A stretch of 30,466 nucleotides of DNA, taken from assembly GCA_035533815.1 (NCBI GenBank), contig DATLTB010000066.1:1-30466 (forward strand), given 5' to 3'. Under the pieces are notes generated by a model. The model saw nothing but the letters and a program-made list of their open reading frames with translations, was not told where the DNA came from and did no database searches. Shown here one piece after another: positions 8,054 through 16,502 of this stretch (position 1 is its first letter; each line of letters opens with the position of its first letter). Made by a program: the position numbers and the translations under genes. This stretch comes from JANWKA01 sp035533815. GTDB taxonomy: Bacteria > Bacteroidota > Bacteroidia > Chitinophagales > Chitinophagaceae.

Positions 8054-11000
8054 TCAGAACAGGGCCCTTACGGATACCTGCCCGCTATGAATAACCCGGG
8101 TCCTGCCAGGTTTGCGGCCTTCATATTGCAAATCCATCTCTATGTTACCGGCAATCCTTCTGGTATAGCCAAGGTTCCAGAGTATATTCTGTCCTGGCAC
8201 CAGTCCGCCAAGCATGGTATAGCCTACCGTAGAATTGCTCTGTCCTGAAAAGGAGATCTGGTTATAGGTCAGTTGAATATCCAGGGTACTGGCAGAAAGG
8301 ACATTGTATTTAAGTCCGGCTCCCAGGGCATTGCTCAGGCTGGTTTCTCCTCCGTAAGCCGGAGTGTTGGCCTTGCTGTCCCGGGTAAAGTCCAGCGTGA
8401 CCCTGAATTTGGAGAAATAGGTATAATCCATCCTCGGGCTAAAGGCCAATTCTTTCAGTTGGTAATTCAGATTGGCATAACTAGGGGAATACACCCCATT
8501 CACCCCGCTTTGGAATTTCATCCCGGCCGTAAATCTTTTATTCAGGTTCCATCGGGCACTCACCACATTGTCTACTAAATGACTGCTTTCAAATCCATAG
8601 GCCATGAGGGATTTGTTATTGCTGACCGAACTGGTGTAATCCAGGCTCCAGACCGGGCTAAGCCTGTTGAAAAAAACGGCATTGGTGATCAGTGAGGAGA
8701 TGGAAATTAAGGAAGTATCCTGCACGTGCTGCTGGAAAGGGTTAAACTGACCAAGTCCGCCAGCTTGCTGACTGCGACTGATCTGAAAAGAGGTTTGGCT
8801 GGAAAACCGGGATAGAAAACGGGCCATCCCTCCCCGTTGTTTAACGCTGAAAAGCATCCTGGGGTCCAGGGCAATACTTTGATTGAACTGGACATTATTG
8901 GTTCTTACATATTGGTTTGTCGGCGTATACACCTGGATGAAATTTCCCTGGTCCTGGTATGCAGCTTTCTGGAATTCATTGACCTGCTGGATACTGTCAT
9001 GATTATAATCAATCCACACATAGTCTCCCTGACCTGCAGGTACCTGAACATAGGTAAAGGACTGCCGGAGCTGCTGACCGGAACCGGTTTCATACACGGT
9101 GGAACCGACCAAAAACCCCCGCTTGAGATTGATCATATATTCCAACCTGCCCAGGACCCCCTGGTCAGGCTGCTGTCCTGATAGGACGCTGTCGGAAACC
9201 TGCATCTGGTGATAGGTGATATTCCAGTTCAGCTGCTGATGCGGATTTCGGGAAACCTGACCGGAAATATTCAGGATATGATTGACATCCGCCCTGATCA
9301 TCAGGGCCCCCCTGGGATAGGCGTCTGTACGCTGGGTATAGCTGATCCCTACCCGGTTGGGCAAGGAAGCTGAAGTCTTTAGGTAAACAGCCCAGGTATT
9401 AAAGTCAAAGCTCTGGCTGGAGAGGGTATCGCCGGTAATGCTCCTGATCTGGTTGTTCTCCTGGGAATAGGAAGATCCCAAAACCAATCCACCGAGTTTG
9501 GGAAATGACTTGGAGACATCCAGGCGGGGACGGAAAAAACTGCTATTCCCCATTACCCCCTTCCCCTTCGTGATATTGAATTGTCCATTCAGCAGGAACC
9601 CGTCCAGGGACAAGGATCCGGTGACCACATTCCGGATCCCGGAATAGGTAGCTCCCCGGAAAAACCCGGAGATATCATATCCGATGGACCCCAGCCCAGT
9701 TTTATCCAATCCAACGCTGGCATCAACCAGATTTTCATCTGCTGTGGGCAGCACCGTGCCGAGTCCCAGGCTCCAGTCCCGGTAAAACTCTATATCACGG
9801 AAGGGTTCCAGGGGTTTGAAATGGCTTGCTGCATATTCATAGGAAACTGAAGATACCAGATCGGTCTGGGATTTCCCGTTCCCCGCCAGGATTTCCCTTG
9901 ACCGGTAAATGGCATGTGCGGCCATGCCAAGATCCCCGGATTTCTGGATCCGGGAATACAGGTTGACGTCATTATTACTTAAAGCGGCTTCCGCCTTCAG
10001 GGTACTATGGCTATTGATCCGGTAATCCGCAGCCAGGGTGAACAATTGCTGTTTCTTGGGGGTGACCAGGAGAACGACGGGAGCATAGCTGCCCTGCGGG
10101 ACCCCATTGCTGGGTACCACCCACTGGTAAACCTGTCCGTTGGCTCCGCTGGCCTGGGGGATATAATTTCCGTTCCCCTGCCCGACAAAAGAAAAGGAAA
10201 GGGTGAACAGGGCACTGTCCGGGCTAGTGGAATACGTAAAGATGCTGTCATAGGTCAGGGCCCCGATAACCGAATCTGTCAGGGCGTACAGCACCTGACC
10301 AGAAGAAAAAGTATCCCTGGCCACAGCAGGATAATACGCCTTGCTGAGGCTGTCCCCCACCTGCCCCAGGAACCTGATCTGACTGGCATCCAGGGCCTGT
10401 GATATGGGAGAATTCTTCGCGTCCTGATTGGAAAAGGCATTCAGGGTGATCCTGAGCCGGCTGCCGGCATTCCAGCTATCGGTCAGGTAAAGCTGAGAGT
10501 TCAGGTAACTATTCGCAGTGTATTCGAATTCCACCTGGATCCGGGAGTCATTGGTGATCAGGTTACGGGGTGTAAATGTGAGCTCAGCAGTATTATAATC
10601 GATGATATAATCCTGGTCCTGACCTCGTTTCATCAGCTGTCCGTTGATAAACACTTTTTCAGTCCCGGCAAGTACGATAAGATATTGTTCCCCACTCGCC
10701 CCATGCAACCGGTAAGGTCCCTGGTTGCCTTCCTGACCCTGGAAAATGTTTTGCGCGAATTTGCCCTTGGTGACTGCCCCGCTGATCCCAAAGGCATCGC
10801 TGTCAGCAGGCGAAGTCCGAATGACTGTCCCGAATGAGAGGCCTTCAAGGCGCTGGGAAAAATGCATAAAATGACTAGCATACTGCCCGATATCAAAATC
10901 ACCAAGGATCAGCCGGCTAGGGCCCTTGCTGAACTGGATAAAGACCTTGTCAAGACTTTGCAGGTTAGCTGTATTGCCTTCTGGCTGGAAAGGCACATTA

Positions 11001-11542
11001 TTATCGGAGATGGCGGCCACCAGCCGGATGCTGTCTGCCAGCATTCCAGAGAGTTGCATATTCAGGCTGGAATTGACCACCAGATCCTGGTTATTGCCGA
11101 AGGAAATACCCCGACCAAAGCTGCCATTATAATTCAGGTTACCGAAATCAATGAACCGGCTGGCTTCCCCTTCCCCTCCACGGTATACATAGGGAGCCAG
11201 TACATAGGAGTCATTTAACTTCCGGATATCCTTGTGATAATATGACCTGGTAAAGGAAAAGGGGAATACCCGGTAAGTTACCCGGACACTGTCTTTCCGG
11301 GGTTTGGAAATCCAGAGCAGCCTCGACGCAGCAGCATCGTACCGGTAAGTCGAATCCGGGACCCCCTTTATTTGTATTGATCCAGGAATGATGCTCAGGG
11401 TATCCAGCAGGATGCTGTCTTTCTCGACCCGAATTTCCCGTATACGCTGATTGGAAGGGGGAAAATGATATTTATTTTGCCCGTAGGCCGGGATCATGAA
11501 CAGCAAAAGCAACAACACGAGCCAGGTAAAGTTCCGCCCCAT
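8054..11542 (-). CDS. large outer-membrane beta-barrel-like protein, unknown function
   Basis: 1162 residues with a clear Sec signal peptide (hydrophobic LVLLLLLFMIPAYG, cleavage after about residue 21). The mature protein is full of alternating polar/hydrophobic strands and ends in aromatic VSVRALF; a C-terminal Phe is the usual outer-membrane assembly signal. The first 120 residues look like a soluble beta domain. Around residues 130-215 lies a conserved-looking block containing GSFGRGISFGNNQDLVV, AAISDNNVPFQPEGN and LILGDFDIG. I believe this block occurs in large hypothetical outer-membrane proteins of Bacteroidota but cannot name the family. No TonB-dependent receptor plug or SusC motif was recognised. 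It is transcribed alone, convergent with the 7017-7985 gene. ATG at 11542 places the signal peptide correctly. Function is unknown. Confidence 0.85.
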   Translation of the reverse strand: MGRNFTWLVLLLLLFMIPAYGQNKYHFPPSNQRIREIRVEKDSILLDTLSIIPGSIQIKGVPDSTYRYDAAASRLLWISKPRKDSVRVTYRVFPFSFTRSYYHKDIRKLNDSYVLAPYVYRGGEGEASRFIDFGNLNYNGSFGRGISFGNNQDLVVNSSLNMQLSGMLADSIRLVAAISDNNVPFQPEGNTANLQSLDKVFIQFSKGPSRLILGDFDIGQYASHFMHFSQRLEGLSFGTVIRTSPADSDAFGISGAVTKGKFAQNIFQGQEGNQGPYRLHGASGEQYLIVLAGTEKVFINGQLMKRGQDQDYIIDYNTAELTFTPRNLITNDSRIQVEFEYTANSYLNSQLYLTDSWNAGSRLRITLNAFSNQDAKNSPISQALDASQIRFLGQVGDSLSKAYYPAVARDTFSSGQVLYALTDSVIGALTYDSIFTYSTSPDSALFTLSFSFVGQGNGNYIPQASGANGQVYQWVVPSNGVPQGSYAPVVLLVTPKKQQLFTLAADYRINSHSTLKAEAALSNNDVNLYSRIQKSGDLGMAAHAIYRSREILAGNGKSQTDLVSSVSYEYAASHFKPLEPFRDIEFYRDWSLGLGTVLPTADENLVDASVGLDKTGLGSIGYDISGFFRGATYSGIRNVVTGSLSLDGFLLNGQFNITKGKGVMGNSSFFRPRLDVSKSFPKLGGLVLGSSYSQENNQIRSITGDTLSSQSFDFNTWAVYLKTSASLPNRVGISYTQRTDAYPRGALMIRADVNHILNISGQVSRNPHQQLNWNITYHQMQVSDSVLSGQQPDQGVLGRLEYMINLKRGFLVGSTVYETGSGQQLRQSFTYVQVPAGQGDYVWIDYNHDSIQQVNEFQKAAYQDQGNFIQVYTPTNQYVRTNNVQFNQSIALDPRMLFSVKQRGGMARFLSRFSSQTSFQISRSQQAGGLGQFNPFQQHVQDTSLISISSLITNAVFFNRLSPVWSLDYTSSVSNNKSLMAYGFESSHLVDNVVSARWNLNKRFTAGMKFQSGVNGVYSPSYANLNYQLKELAFSPRMDYTYFSKFRVTLDFTRDSKANTPAYGGETSLSNALGAGLKYNVLSASTLDIQLTYNQISFSGQSNSTVGYTMLGGLVPGQNILWNLGYTRRIAGNIEMDLQYEGRKPGRTRVIHSGQVSVRALF

Positions 11543-11638
11543 CTACGGATAATTTTCAACCAGTGAAAGTACCACTTATTGCGTATGCCGGGTCCGGGGA
11601 AATGCCGGAATATCCTGATATGCAGGCAGGGCGCCTGA

Positions 11639-13027
11639 TCAGGTGATTTTCATATTTATCGGATCCCAGTGAATGGCTTTCCGGTCAAAATAACTCATAT
11701 TGCAGGCCGCCGCCGGAGCAGCTGCGCGGAAACCGAATACGGCATCTTCCACCACCGGTTTACCGGTCCTGACCGAATCAAAGAAATTGGCCAGGTGCTC
11801 CACATGTTCGTCATATCCGGGTGGTGCTGAATAAACCGTATCTGGCACCTGCTGTACTTGCCGGGTGTCCGGGGGATATTTCTGGTTATACCAGGCAATG
11901 AACGCTTTTTGCGTGGCCTCCGTGAAAGTGTCCAGAGAATCCCAACCTCCGTAACCTGGCGCTTTAGGGAGTTTCTGGTGTTTTATCCTGAATGAATTGC
12001 CTTCCATTTCCATGACCCCTTCTGTGCCGGTCAGCCGGGTATATTCTCCTCCCCCGCTACCATCTGCAAAATTCACCTGAAGCTGAAAACGAAAGGGTCC
12101 GTGGGTTTTGGTTCCCGGGTAATCAAAAAGAGCCACCATCACATCCGGGACATCGCGCCCGTCCTTCCAAAAGGACAATTCTCCGCTGGCATAAATCCGT
12201 ACCGGTCCATCAGATCCTGTAATGAAATGTAACCCGGAGATCAGGTGGACGAACAGGTCTCCCGGAATGCCCGTGCCATAAGCGCGGTATTTACGCCAGC
12301 GGAAGAACCGGTCTGCATCAAAAGGTATGCGCGGAGTATTCTTGAGGAAGGTCTCCCAACCGATAGTCCGGGGAGAGGCGTCCGGAGGAATGCTGTAATC
12401 CCAGGCTCCCAGGGCATCATGCCTGTTGATCTTGGCTTCCACCATATTGAGATCCCCAATGCTGCCTGACTGGTACAGTTCCCTGGCCTTAATATATGCT
12501 ATGCTGCTCACCCGCTGGCTGCCCACCTGCATCACCCTGCCCGTCCGCCGCTGGGTGGCCACCACCTCCTGACCCATGTCCACCATCTGCACCATGGGTT
12601 TTTCACAGTAGACCGCTTTCCCAACTTCCATGGCATGCATGGACACCGTATTATGCCAAAGATCATGGGTGGCAATCAGGATGGCATCAATGTCCTTGCG
12701 CTCCAGCAGCTCCCTGTAATCCCGGGTAATGAATATATTCTGACCGAATAATTCCCTGGCCCGCTGCAGGCGGCCGTCATACAGGTCTGCTACGCCTACC
12801 AGTTCCACACCGGGCGTTTTCAGCGCATCCCGGGTGTCATTGAATCCCATGATTCCCATACCCACGGTCCCAATCCTGACCTTATCGCTGGACCTGCGGC
12901 GCTTTTCCGGCTGAAGAACGATCATTTCACCCAGGGATGCTGCACCGGAAAAAAGGGAACCTCCTGCCAAAAGGGCGGCGGTACCACCCAGCGATCTGAT
13001 AAAAGTTCTGCGAGATGAGGACGACAT
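11639..13027 (-). CDS. Tat-exported Gfo/Idh/MocA family oxidoreductase
   Basis: NAD(P)-dependent oxidoreductase of the Gfo/Idh/MocA family, 462 residues, acting on a sugar, polyol or glycoside that cannot be specified. A twin-arginine signal is visible (R6-R7 in SSRRTFIRS followed by a small-residue hydrophobic stretch to about residue 31), so the protein is probably exported already folded. The Rossmann nucleotide motif lies at about 52-61 (IGTVGMGIMG), and the family Glu-Lys-Pro motif is E142-K143-P144 (VYCEKPM). Length and signal resemble secreted Bacteroidota members related to GH109, but that glycosidase activity is only a possibility. The gene is single, divergent from the histidine kinase at 13300, and has a good promoter candidate about 30 bases upstream. 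Confidence 0.9.
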   Translation of the reverse strand: MSSSSRRTFIRSLGGTAALLAGGSLFSGAASLGEMIVLQPEKRRRSSDKVRIGTVGMGIMGFNDTRDALKTPGVELVGVADLYDGRLQRARELFGQNIFITRDYRELLERKDIDAILIATHDLWHNTVSMHAMEVGKAVYCEKPMVQMVDMGQEVVATQRRTGRVMQVGSQRVSSIAYIKARELYQSGSIGDLNMVEAKINRHDALGAWDYSIPPDASPRTIGWETFLKNTPRIPFDADRFFRWRKYRAYGTGIPGDLFVHLISGLHFITGSDGPVRIYASGELSFWKDGRDVPDVMVALFDYPGTKTHGPFRFQLQVNFADGSGGGEYTRLTGTEGVMEMEGNSFRIKHQKLPKAPGYGGWDSLDTFTEATQKAFIAWYNQKYPPDTRQVQQVPDTVYSAPPGYDEHVEHLANFFDSVRTGKPVVEDAVFGFRAAAPAAACNMSYFDRKAIHWDPINMKIT

Positions 13028-13055
13028 AACGGGATATTTAATTGCTCCTTTGTTC

Positions 13056-13086
13056 GAAATATACAGAATCCTCCTGGATTTTCAAA
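13056..13086 (-). promoter_or_regulatory. Bacteroidota-type promoter of the Gfo/Idh/MocA gene
   Basis: On the minus strand TTTG (13086-13083), a 19-base spacer and TATATTTC (13063-13056) match the Bacteroidota TTTG-N19/20-TAnnTTTG promoter with one mismatch in the last base. The start codon at 13027 lies 29 bases downstream. Confidence 0.5.
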
Positions 13087-13141
13087 TGGTATTATTTTAT
13101 CCGTTCCGGCCTATGGTCCCACCCCGTAAGACCCTTATTCA

Positions 13142-13156
13142 TTCCAACAATTGGAA
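13142..13156. promoter_or_regulatory. short palindrome in divergent intergenic region
   Basis: TTCCAA-CAA-TTGGAA, a perfect 6-bp inverted repeat with a 3-base centre, between the divergent oxidoreductase and histidine kinase genes. It could be an operator half-site pair; there is no other evidence. Confidence 0.25.
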
Positions 13157-13299
13157 CGAACTTCTTTCTTTATAAAATAAAAAATAATATCTTCGGAACT
13201 GATATCCTTGCAGAAACTTAAACCATTAACCCCAATTTTGCGCAAAAACCTTTCAGGACTGGTCAGAGTACACAAGGGAAAACCATTGCCGAAAGCTCA

Positions 13300-15525
13300 A
13301 TGCAACGCATGAATGGTTTATTTGATTTTACCTTACAAAATCCGGCGGGAGCCCTGATTGCGTTTATCCCAGGCCTGATCAATCTGGGTCTGCTCCTGTA
13401 TATGCTGGCTTTTTTACCTCGAAACCGAACTATCCAAGTATTTGCCTTATTGACCCTGACCCTCTTTTTCTGGCAGATCAATGACACGATCATGCGGTCA
13501 ATCAGTAATAAACAGGCTGCAGACAGGTGGGATACCCTGTTTTCTTTTTCCTGGTCATTCGTGGGTCCTTTGATGTTACATTTTGCCCTGTTTTACAGTA
13601 GGATAAACAAGTTGGCTCAGTCCAGGCTGGGAGTAATCGTGCTTTACCTTCCGGGTTTTATCTTTATGTCCATTTACCAAGGCCATTTTTATACGCATCA
13701 ATTTACGTATTCCCCCTTCTGGGGTTGGGTGAATAACCATAACAATAATTTATTTGACATTATTTATGTTTATTGGATCGCCTTGCTGGTCATCATAGCT
13801 GCTATGGTACTGTTTTTCCATAGTATCCGCATTAAAAATGACCATCTGCTCCGCAATCAATCCCTGCTTATCACCGCCGGGCTCGGTTTCGCCACATTAT
13901 CCGGCCTGATCACCCAGGTCTTCATACCCGTTATCCTAAAACATCCTTCCATTCCCCTGACATCCACCTCCATGACCGTCTTTTCAGTGGCCACGGTGAT
14001 CTCATTGAAAAAGTATAAACTGTTCCGGGCTACCGACCTCATTTCCAATGAAACGCTGGTTGATTTGCTGCCCATCATGATTTTCAGCATTTCCAATGAT
14101 AACAGGCTAACTTATGCCAATCCATTTTTCAATGAGATATTCAGGATTAAACCCGGCAATGCATACCCTCAGGATGCACATGAACTTCTGCATTACGGGT
14201 CCGAAGAAGATAAACAAAAGTTCTGGGAGTCCTGGAATCGGGCCAGTAAAGGCGAACAGGTCGGCCTGACCGAATCTTCTTTTATGACCCCGGGAGGAAA
14301 AATGGCTATTCTGTTATCCGCAAATCCTATCATAAACAATAAAATGATGGTGGGCGTCCTTTTTACGGCCAGGGATATCACCGAATTGAAAAAGACGGAA
14401 ATGAGAATGAAATATAAGGAAACCCAGCTTGAGGAAGCCCAGCAGCTTTCCCATATCGGCAGCTGGGAATGGAATATCCGTTCAGATAAAGTGAGCTGGT
14501 CTGATGAGGTATACCGGATATTTGGATATCAGCCGGGGGAATTACAGATCAATTATGCCACTTTCCTGGACCGGGTGGCTGCTGAGCAAAAAGAGGAGGT
14601 CCATAAACAAATAGAGCAAGCCATCCATAGTCAGCAACCCTTTTCCTTTTATCATTCCATCATCCGCAATGATGGCTCACTAGCCATCATGTATTCCCGG
14701 GGCAGAGTGACACTTGCTGACCATGCGGGAGCTGTCAGAATGAACGGCACCATCCAGGATGTGACCGAGCTCAAGACCAAGGAACAGATGCTGGAAAGCC
14801 AGAACAGGGAATTGCAGAAGATCAATTCCGAACTTGACCGCTTTGTTTACAGTGTCTCCCATGATCTGCGGGCTCCCCTGGCTTCTATGCTGGGGATCAT
14901 AGACATCTCGGAGGAGGGAACCACTGACATGCAAATGCTCAGCCACCTGAACATGATGAAAGCCAGTATGGAAAAACTGGATGGGTTCATTTTGGATATC
15001 CTGTCTTATTCCCGGAATTCCCGGACCGCTGTTGAACCTAAAGACATTGATTTCAACAGCTTGATTGAAGATATACTCCTCAATTATGAATATGTTAATG
15101 GCATCCGGAGAAAAACAGAGATTAGCCTGGAACTGGATTGTCCGGTAGTTTTCCGCTGCGATAAAAGCCGGCTCATCATCATCCTGAACAATTTGCTCTC
15201 CAATGCAATTCATTACACTGATCCCAGCTCTGCAGATTCCAGGATCAGGATCAAAGTGGCGGTAACCCGGAATGATGTCCGTATCGAGGTCGCAGATAAT
15301 GGGATAGGTATCGATAGCTCCTTGCAGGAAAAGATCTTCGAAATGTTCTTCCGGGGGACAGGAAATTCAAAAGGGTCCGGACTGGGATTATATATTGTAA
15401 AGGAAACTCTGCAAAAACTAAATGGCCGCATATCCGTGGAATCCGCCGGGGCCGGAAAAGGAACCACCTTTCATTTGAGCATACCCCAGCCAGGTCAAAA
15501 TTTACCAAATACAGCTGATGACTGA
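13300..15525 (+). CDS. sensor histidine kinase with 7TM, two PAS domains, HisKA and HATPase
   Basis: Membrane sensor kinase of 741 residues. Seven membrane helices fill residues about 17-238, resembling the 7TM N-terminal sensor of histidine kinases. Two PAS domains follow: about 245-365 (ending VGVLFTARDITELKK) and about 385-495 (PAS_3-like, starting GSWEWNIRSD). The HisKA dimerisation helix carries the phospho-acceptor H521 in SVSHDLRAPL. The ATPase has N-box N635, G1 box around D666 (DNGIGI) and G2 box GSGLGL near 692-697. All kinase motifs are intact. The signal sensed is unknown. The next gene, a receiver protein, overlaps by 8 bases, so the pair forms one phosphorelay unit. An alternative start is the ATG at 13309. 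A near-consensus -7 box CAATTTTG lies at 13233-13240. Confidence 0.93.
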   Translation: MQRMNGLFDFTLQNPAGALIAFIPGLINLGLLLYMLAFLPRNRTIQVFALLTLTLFFWQINDTIMRSISNKQAADRWDTLFSFSWSFVGPLMLHFALFYSRINKLAQSRLGVIVLYLPGFIFMSIYQGHFYTHQFTYSPFWGWVNNHNNNLFDIIYVYWIALLVIIAAMVLFFHSIRIKNDHLLRNQSLLITAGLGFATLSGLITQVFIPVILKHPSIPLTSTSMTVFSVATVISLKKYKLFRATDLISNETLVDLLPIMIFSISNDNRLTYANPFFNEIFRIKPGNAYPQDAHELLHYGSEEDKQKFWESWNRASKGEQVGLTESSFMTPGGKMAILLSANPIINNKMMVGVLFTARDITELKKTEMRMKYKETQLEEAQQLSHIGSWEWNIRSDKVSWSDEVYRIFGYQPGELQINYATFLDRVAAEQKEEVHKQIEQAIHSQQPFSFYHSIIRNDGSLAIMYSRGRVTLADHAGAVRMNGTIQDVTELKTKEQMLESQNRELQKINSELDRFVYSVSHDLRAPLASMLGIIDISEEGTTDMQMLSHLNMMKASMEKLDGFILDILSYSRNSRTAVEPKDIDFNSLIEDILLNYEYVNGIRRKTEISLELDCPVVFRCDKSRLIIILNNLLSNAIHYTDPSSADSRIRIKVAVTRNDVRIEVADNGIGIDSSLQEKIFEMFFRGTGNSKGSGLGLYIVKETLQKLNGRISVESAGAGKGTTFHLSIPQPGQNLPNTADD

Positions 15526-15922
15526 AAATACCCTGCCTCCCAAATACGCCTGTGTCCTGGTTATCGATGACACAGCAATGGATCGGTATATTGCCGCACA
15601 TAGCCTGAAGAAATTTAATATAGCCGCCCAGGTCATTTGCAAGGAAACTGCATTGGAAGGGTTACAATACCTGAAGGACTTTGTCCATGAACCTGACCAG
15701 CTTCCAGATATCATCTTATTGGATATCCGCATGCCTATAATGGATGGGTTCGGCTTTCTTACTGAATTTGAAAAACTTCCCCAGGAAGTTCATCTTCACT
15801 GCAGGATCATCATGCTGTCCAGTTCAATTGATCCCCGGGATCACGAGCGGGCAGCCGGCAACCCCTATGTGATCCGTTTCATCAGCAAGCCTTTAATTGG
15901 AAAGAAAATTCCGAACATCTGA
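15518..15922 (+). CDS. stand-alone response regulator receiver protein
   Basis: CheY-like receiver of 134 residues with no output domain. The acidic pocket D17-D18, phospho-acceptor D69 (ILLDIRMPIMDG), switch Ser near 101-102 (IIMLSSS) and conserved K124 (FISKPL) are all present, so it should be phosphorylatable. The start ATG lies inside the end of the histidine kinase gene (8-base overlap), indicating co-translation and that H521 of the kinase is the likely donor. With no DNA-binding domain it probably acts by protein contact or passes phosphate to another relay protein. The stop is five bases from the end of the converging VOC gene, with no room for a separate terminator. Confidence 0.93.
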   Translation: MTENTLPPKYACVLVIDDTAMDRYIAAHSLKKFNIAAQVICKETALEGLQYLKDFVHEPDQLPDIILLDIRMPIMDGFGFLTEFEKLPQEVHLHCRIIMLSSSIDPRDHERAAGNPYVIRFISKPLIGKKIPNI

Positions 15923-15927
15923 TCTGA

Positions 15928-16440
15928 TCACGGGAATATTTCTTTTAGTAGGCCGGGTATATCAAGTTTCCGGGTATACATGATCAGCCTGCCATCCTGA
16001 TCCAGTGGCCAGGATTCCCTGGGCCGGTCCCAGTAAAGCTCCACGCCATTCTTATCCGGATCATCCAGGTAAAGGGCCTCACTGACCCCATGGTCCGCAA
16101 AACCCGTAAACGGATAACCTGCCTCATCAAGCCGGCGATAGACCAAGGCCAGGTCCTTCCGGTCAGGATATAAGATTGCCGTGTGATAAAGACCTGCTGC
16201 ATGCTGGGGCGCAGCCGGAGCATCCTTGCTGTACCAGGTATTCAGCCCGATATGGTGATGATAACCGCCTGCGGATAGAAAGGCCGCATCCTCACCCATG
16301 CGGACCATGAGGTCAAAACCCAGCAGACCATGGTAAAAATCCAGGGACCGTTGCAGATTGGACACTTTCAGGTGTACATGGCCGATGCGGGTTCCCTCCG
16401 GTACTTTATAGGTTTTGAGAACTGTTGGCATTTGATGCAA
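15928..16440 (-). CDS. VOC family protein, CatE-like ring-cleavage dioxygenase/glyoxalase fold
   Basis: Protein of 170 residues with the vicinal-oxygen-chelate fold. The opening IGHVHLKVSNLQRSLDFYHG is typical of the N-terminal module of catechol-2,3-dioxygenase-like proteins such as Bacillus CatE, followed by YHHHIGLNTW. Candidate metal ligands are H23 (or H21), H86 (LYHTAIL) and E134 (NGVELYWD), the usual His-His-Glu set. It is about half the length of the full CatE family, so it may be a one-unit member that dimerises to build the site. The substrate is unknown; dioxygenase, glyoxalase-like and resistance roles are all possible. The second ATG (16431) is an alternative start. It lies downstream of the ABC-F gene on the same strand, 62 bases apart, possibly co-transcribed. 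Confidence 0.85.
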   Translation of the reverse strand: MHQMPTVLKTYKVPEGTRIGHVHLKVSNLQRSLDFYHGLLGFDLMVRMGEDAAFLSAGGYHHHIGLNTWYSKDAPAAPQHAAGLYHTAILYPDRKDLALVYRRLDEAGYPFTGFADHGVSEALYLDDPDKNGVELYWDRPRESWPLDQDGRLIMYTRKLDIPGLLKEIFP

Positions 16441-16502
16441 TGATTTGACTGATCGTTTTATTCCGAAGTATGATATCCGGACCGGAATAGCTGGCCCGGG
16501 AT

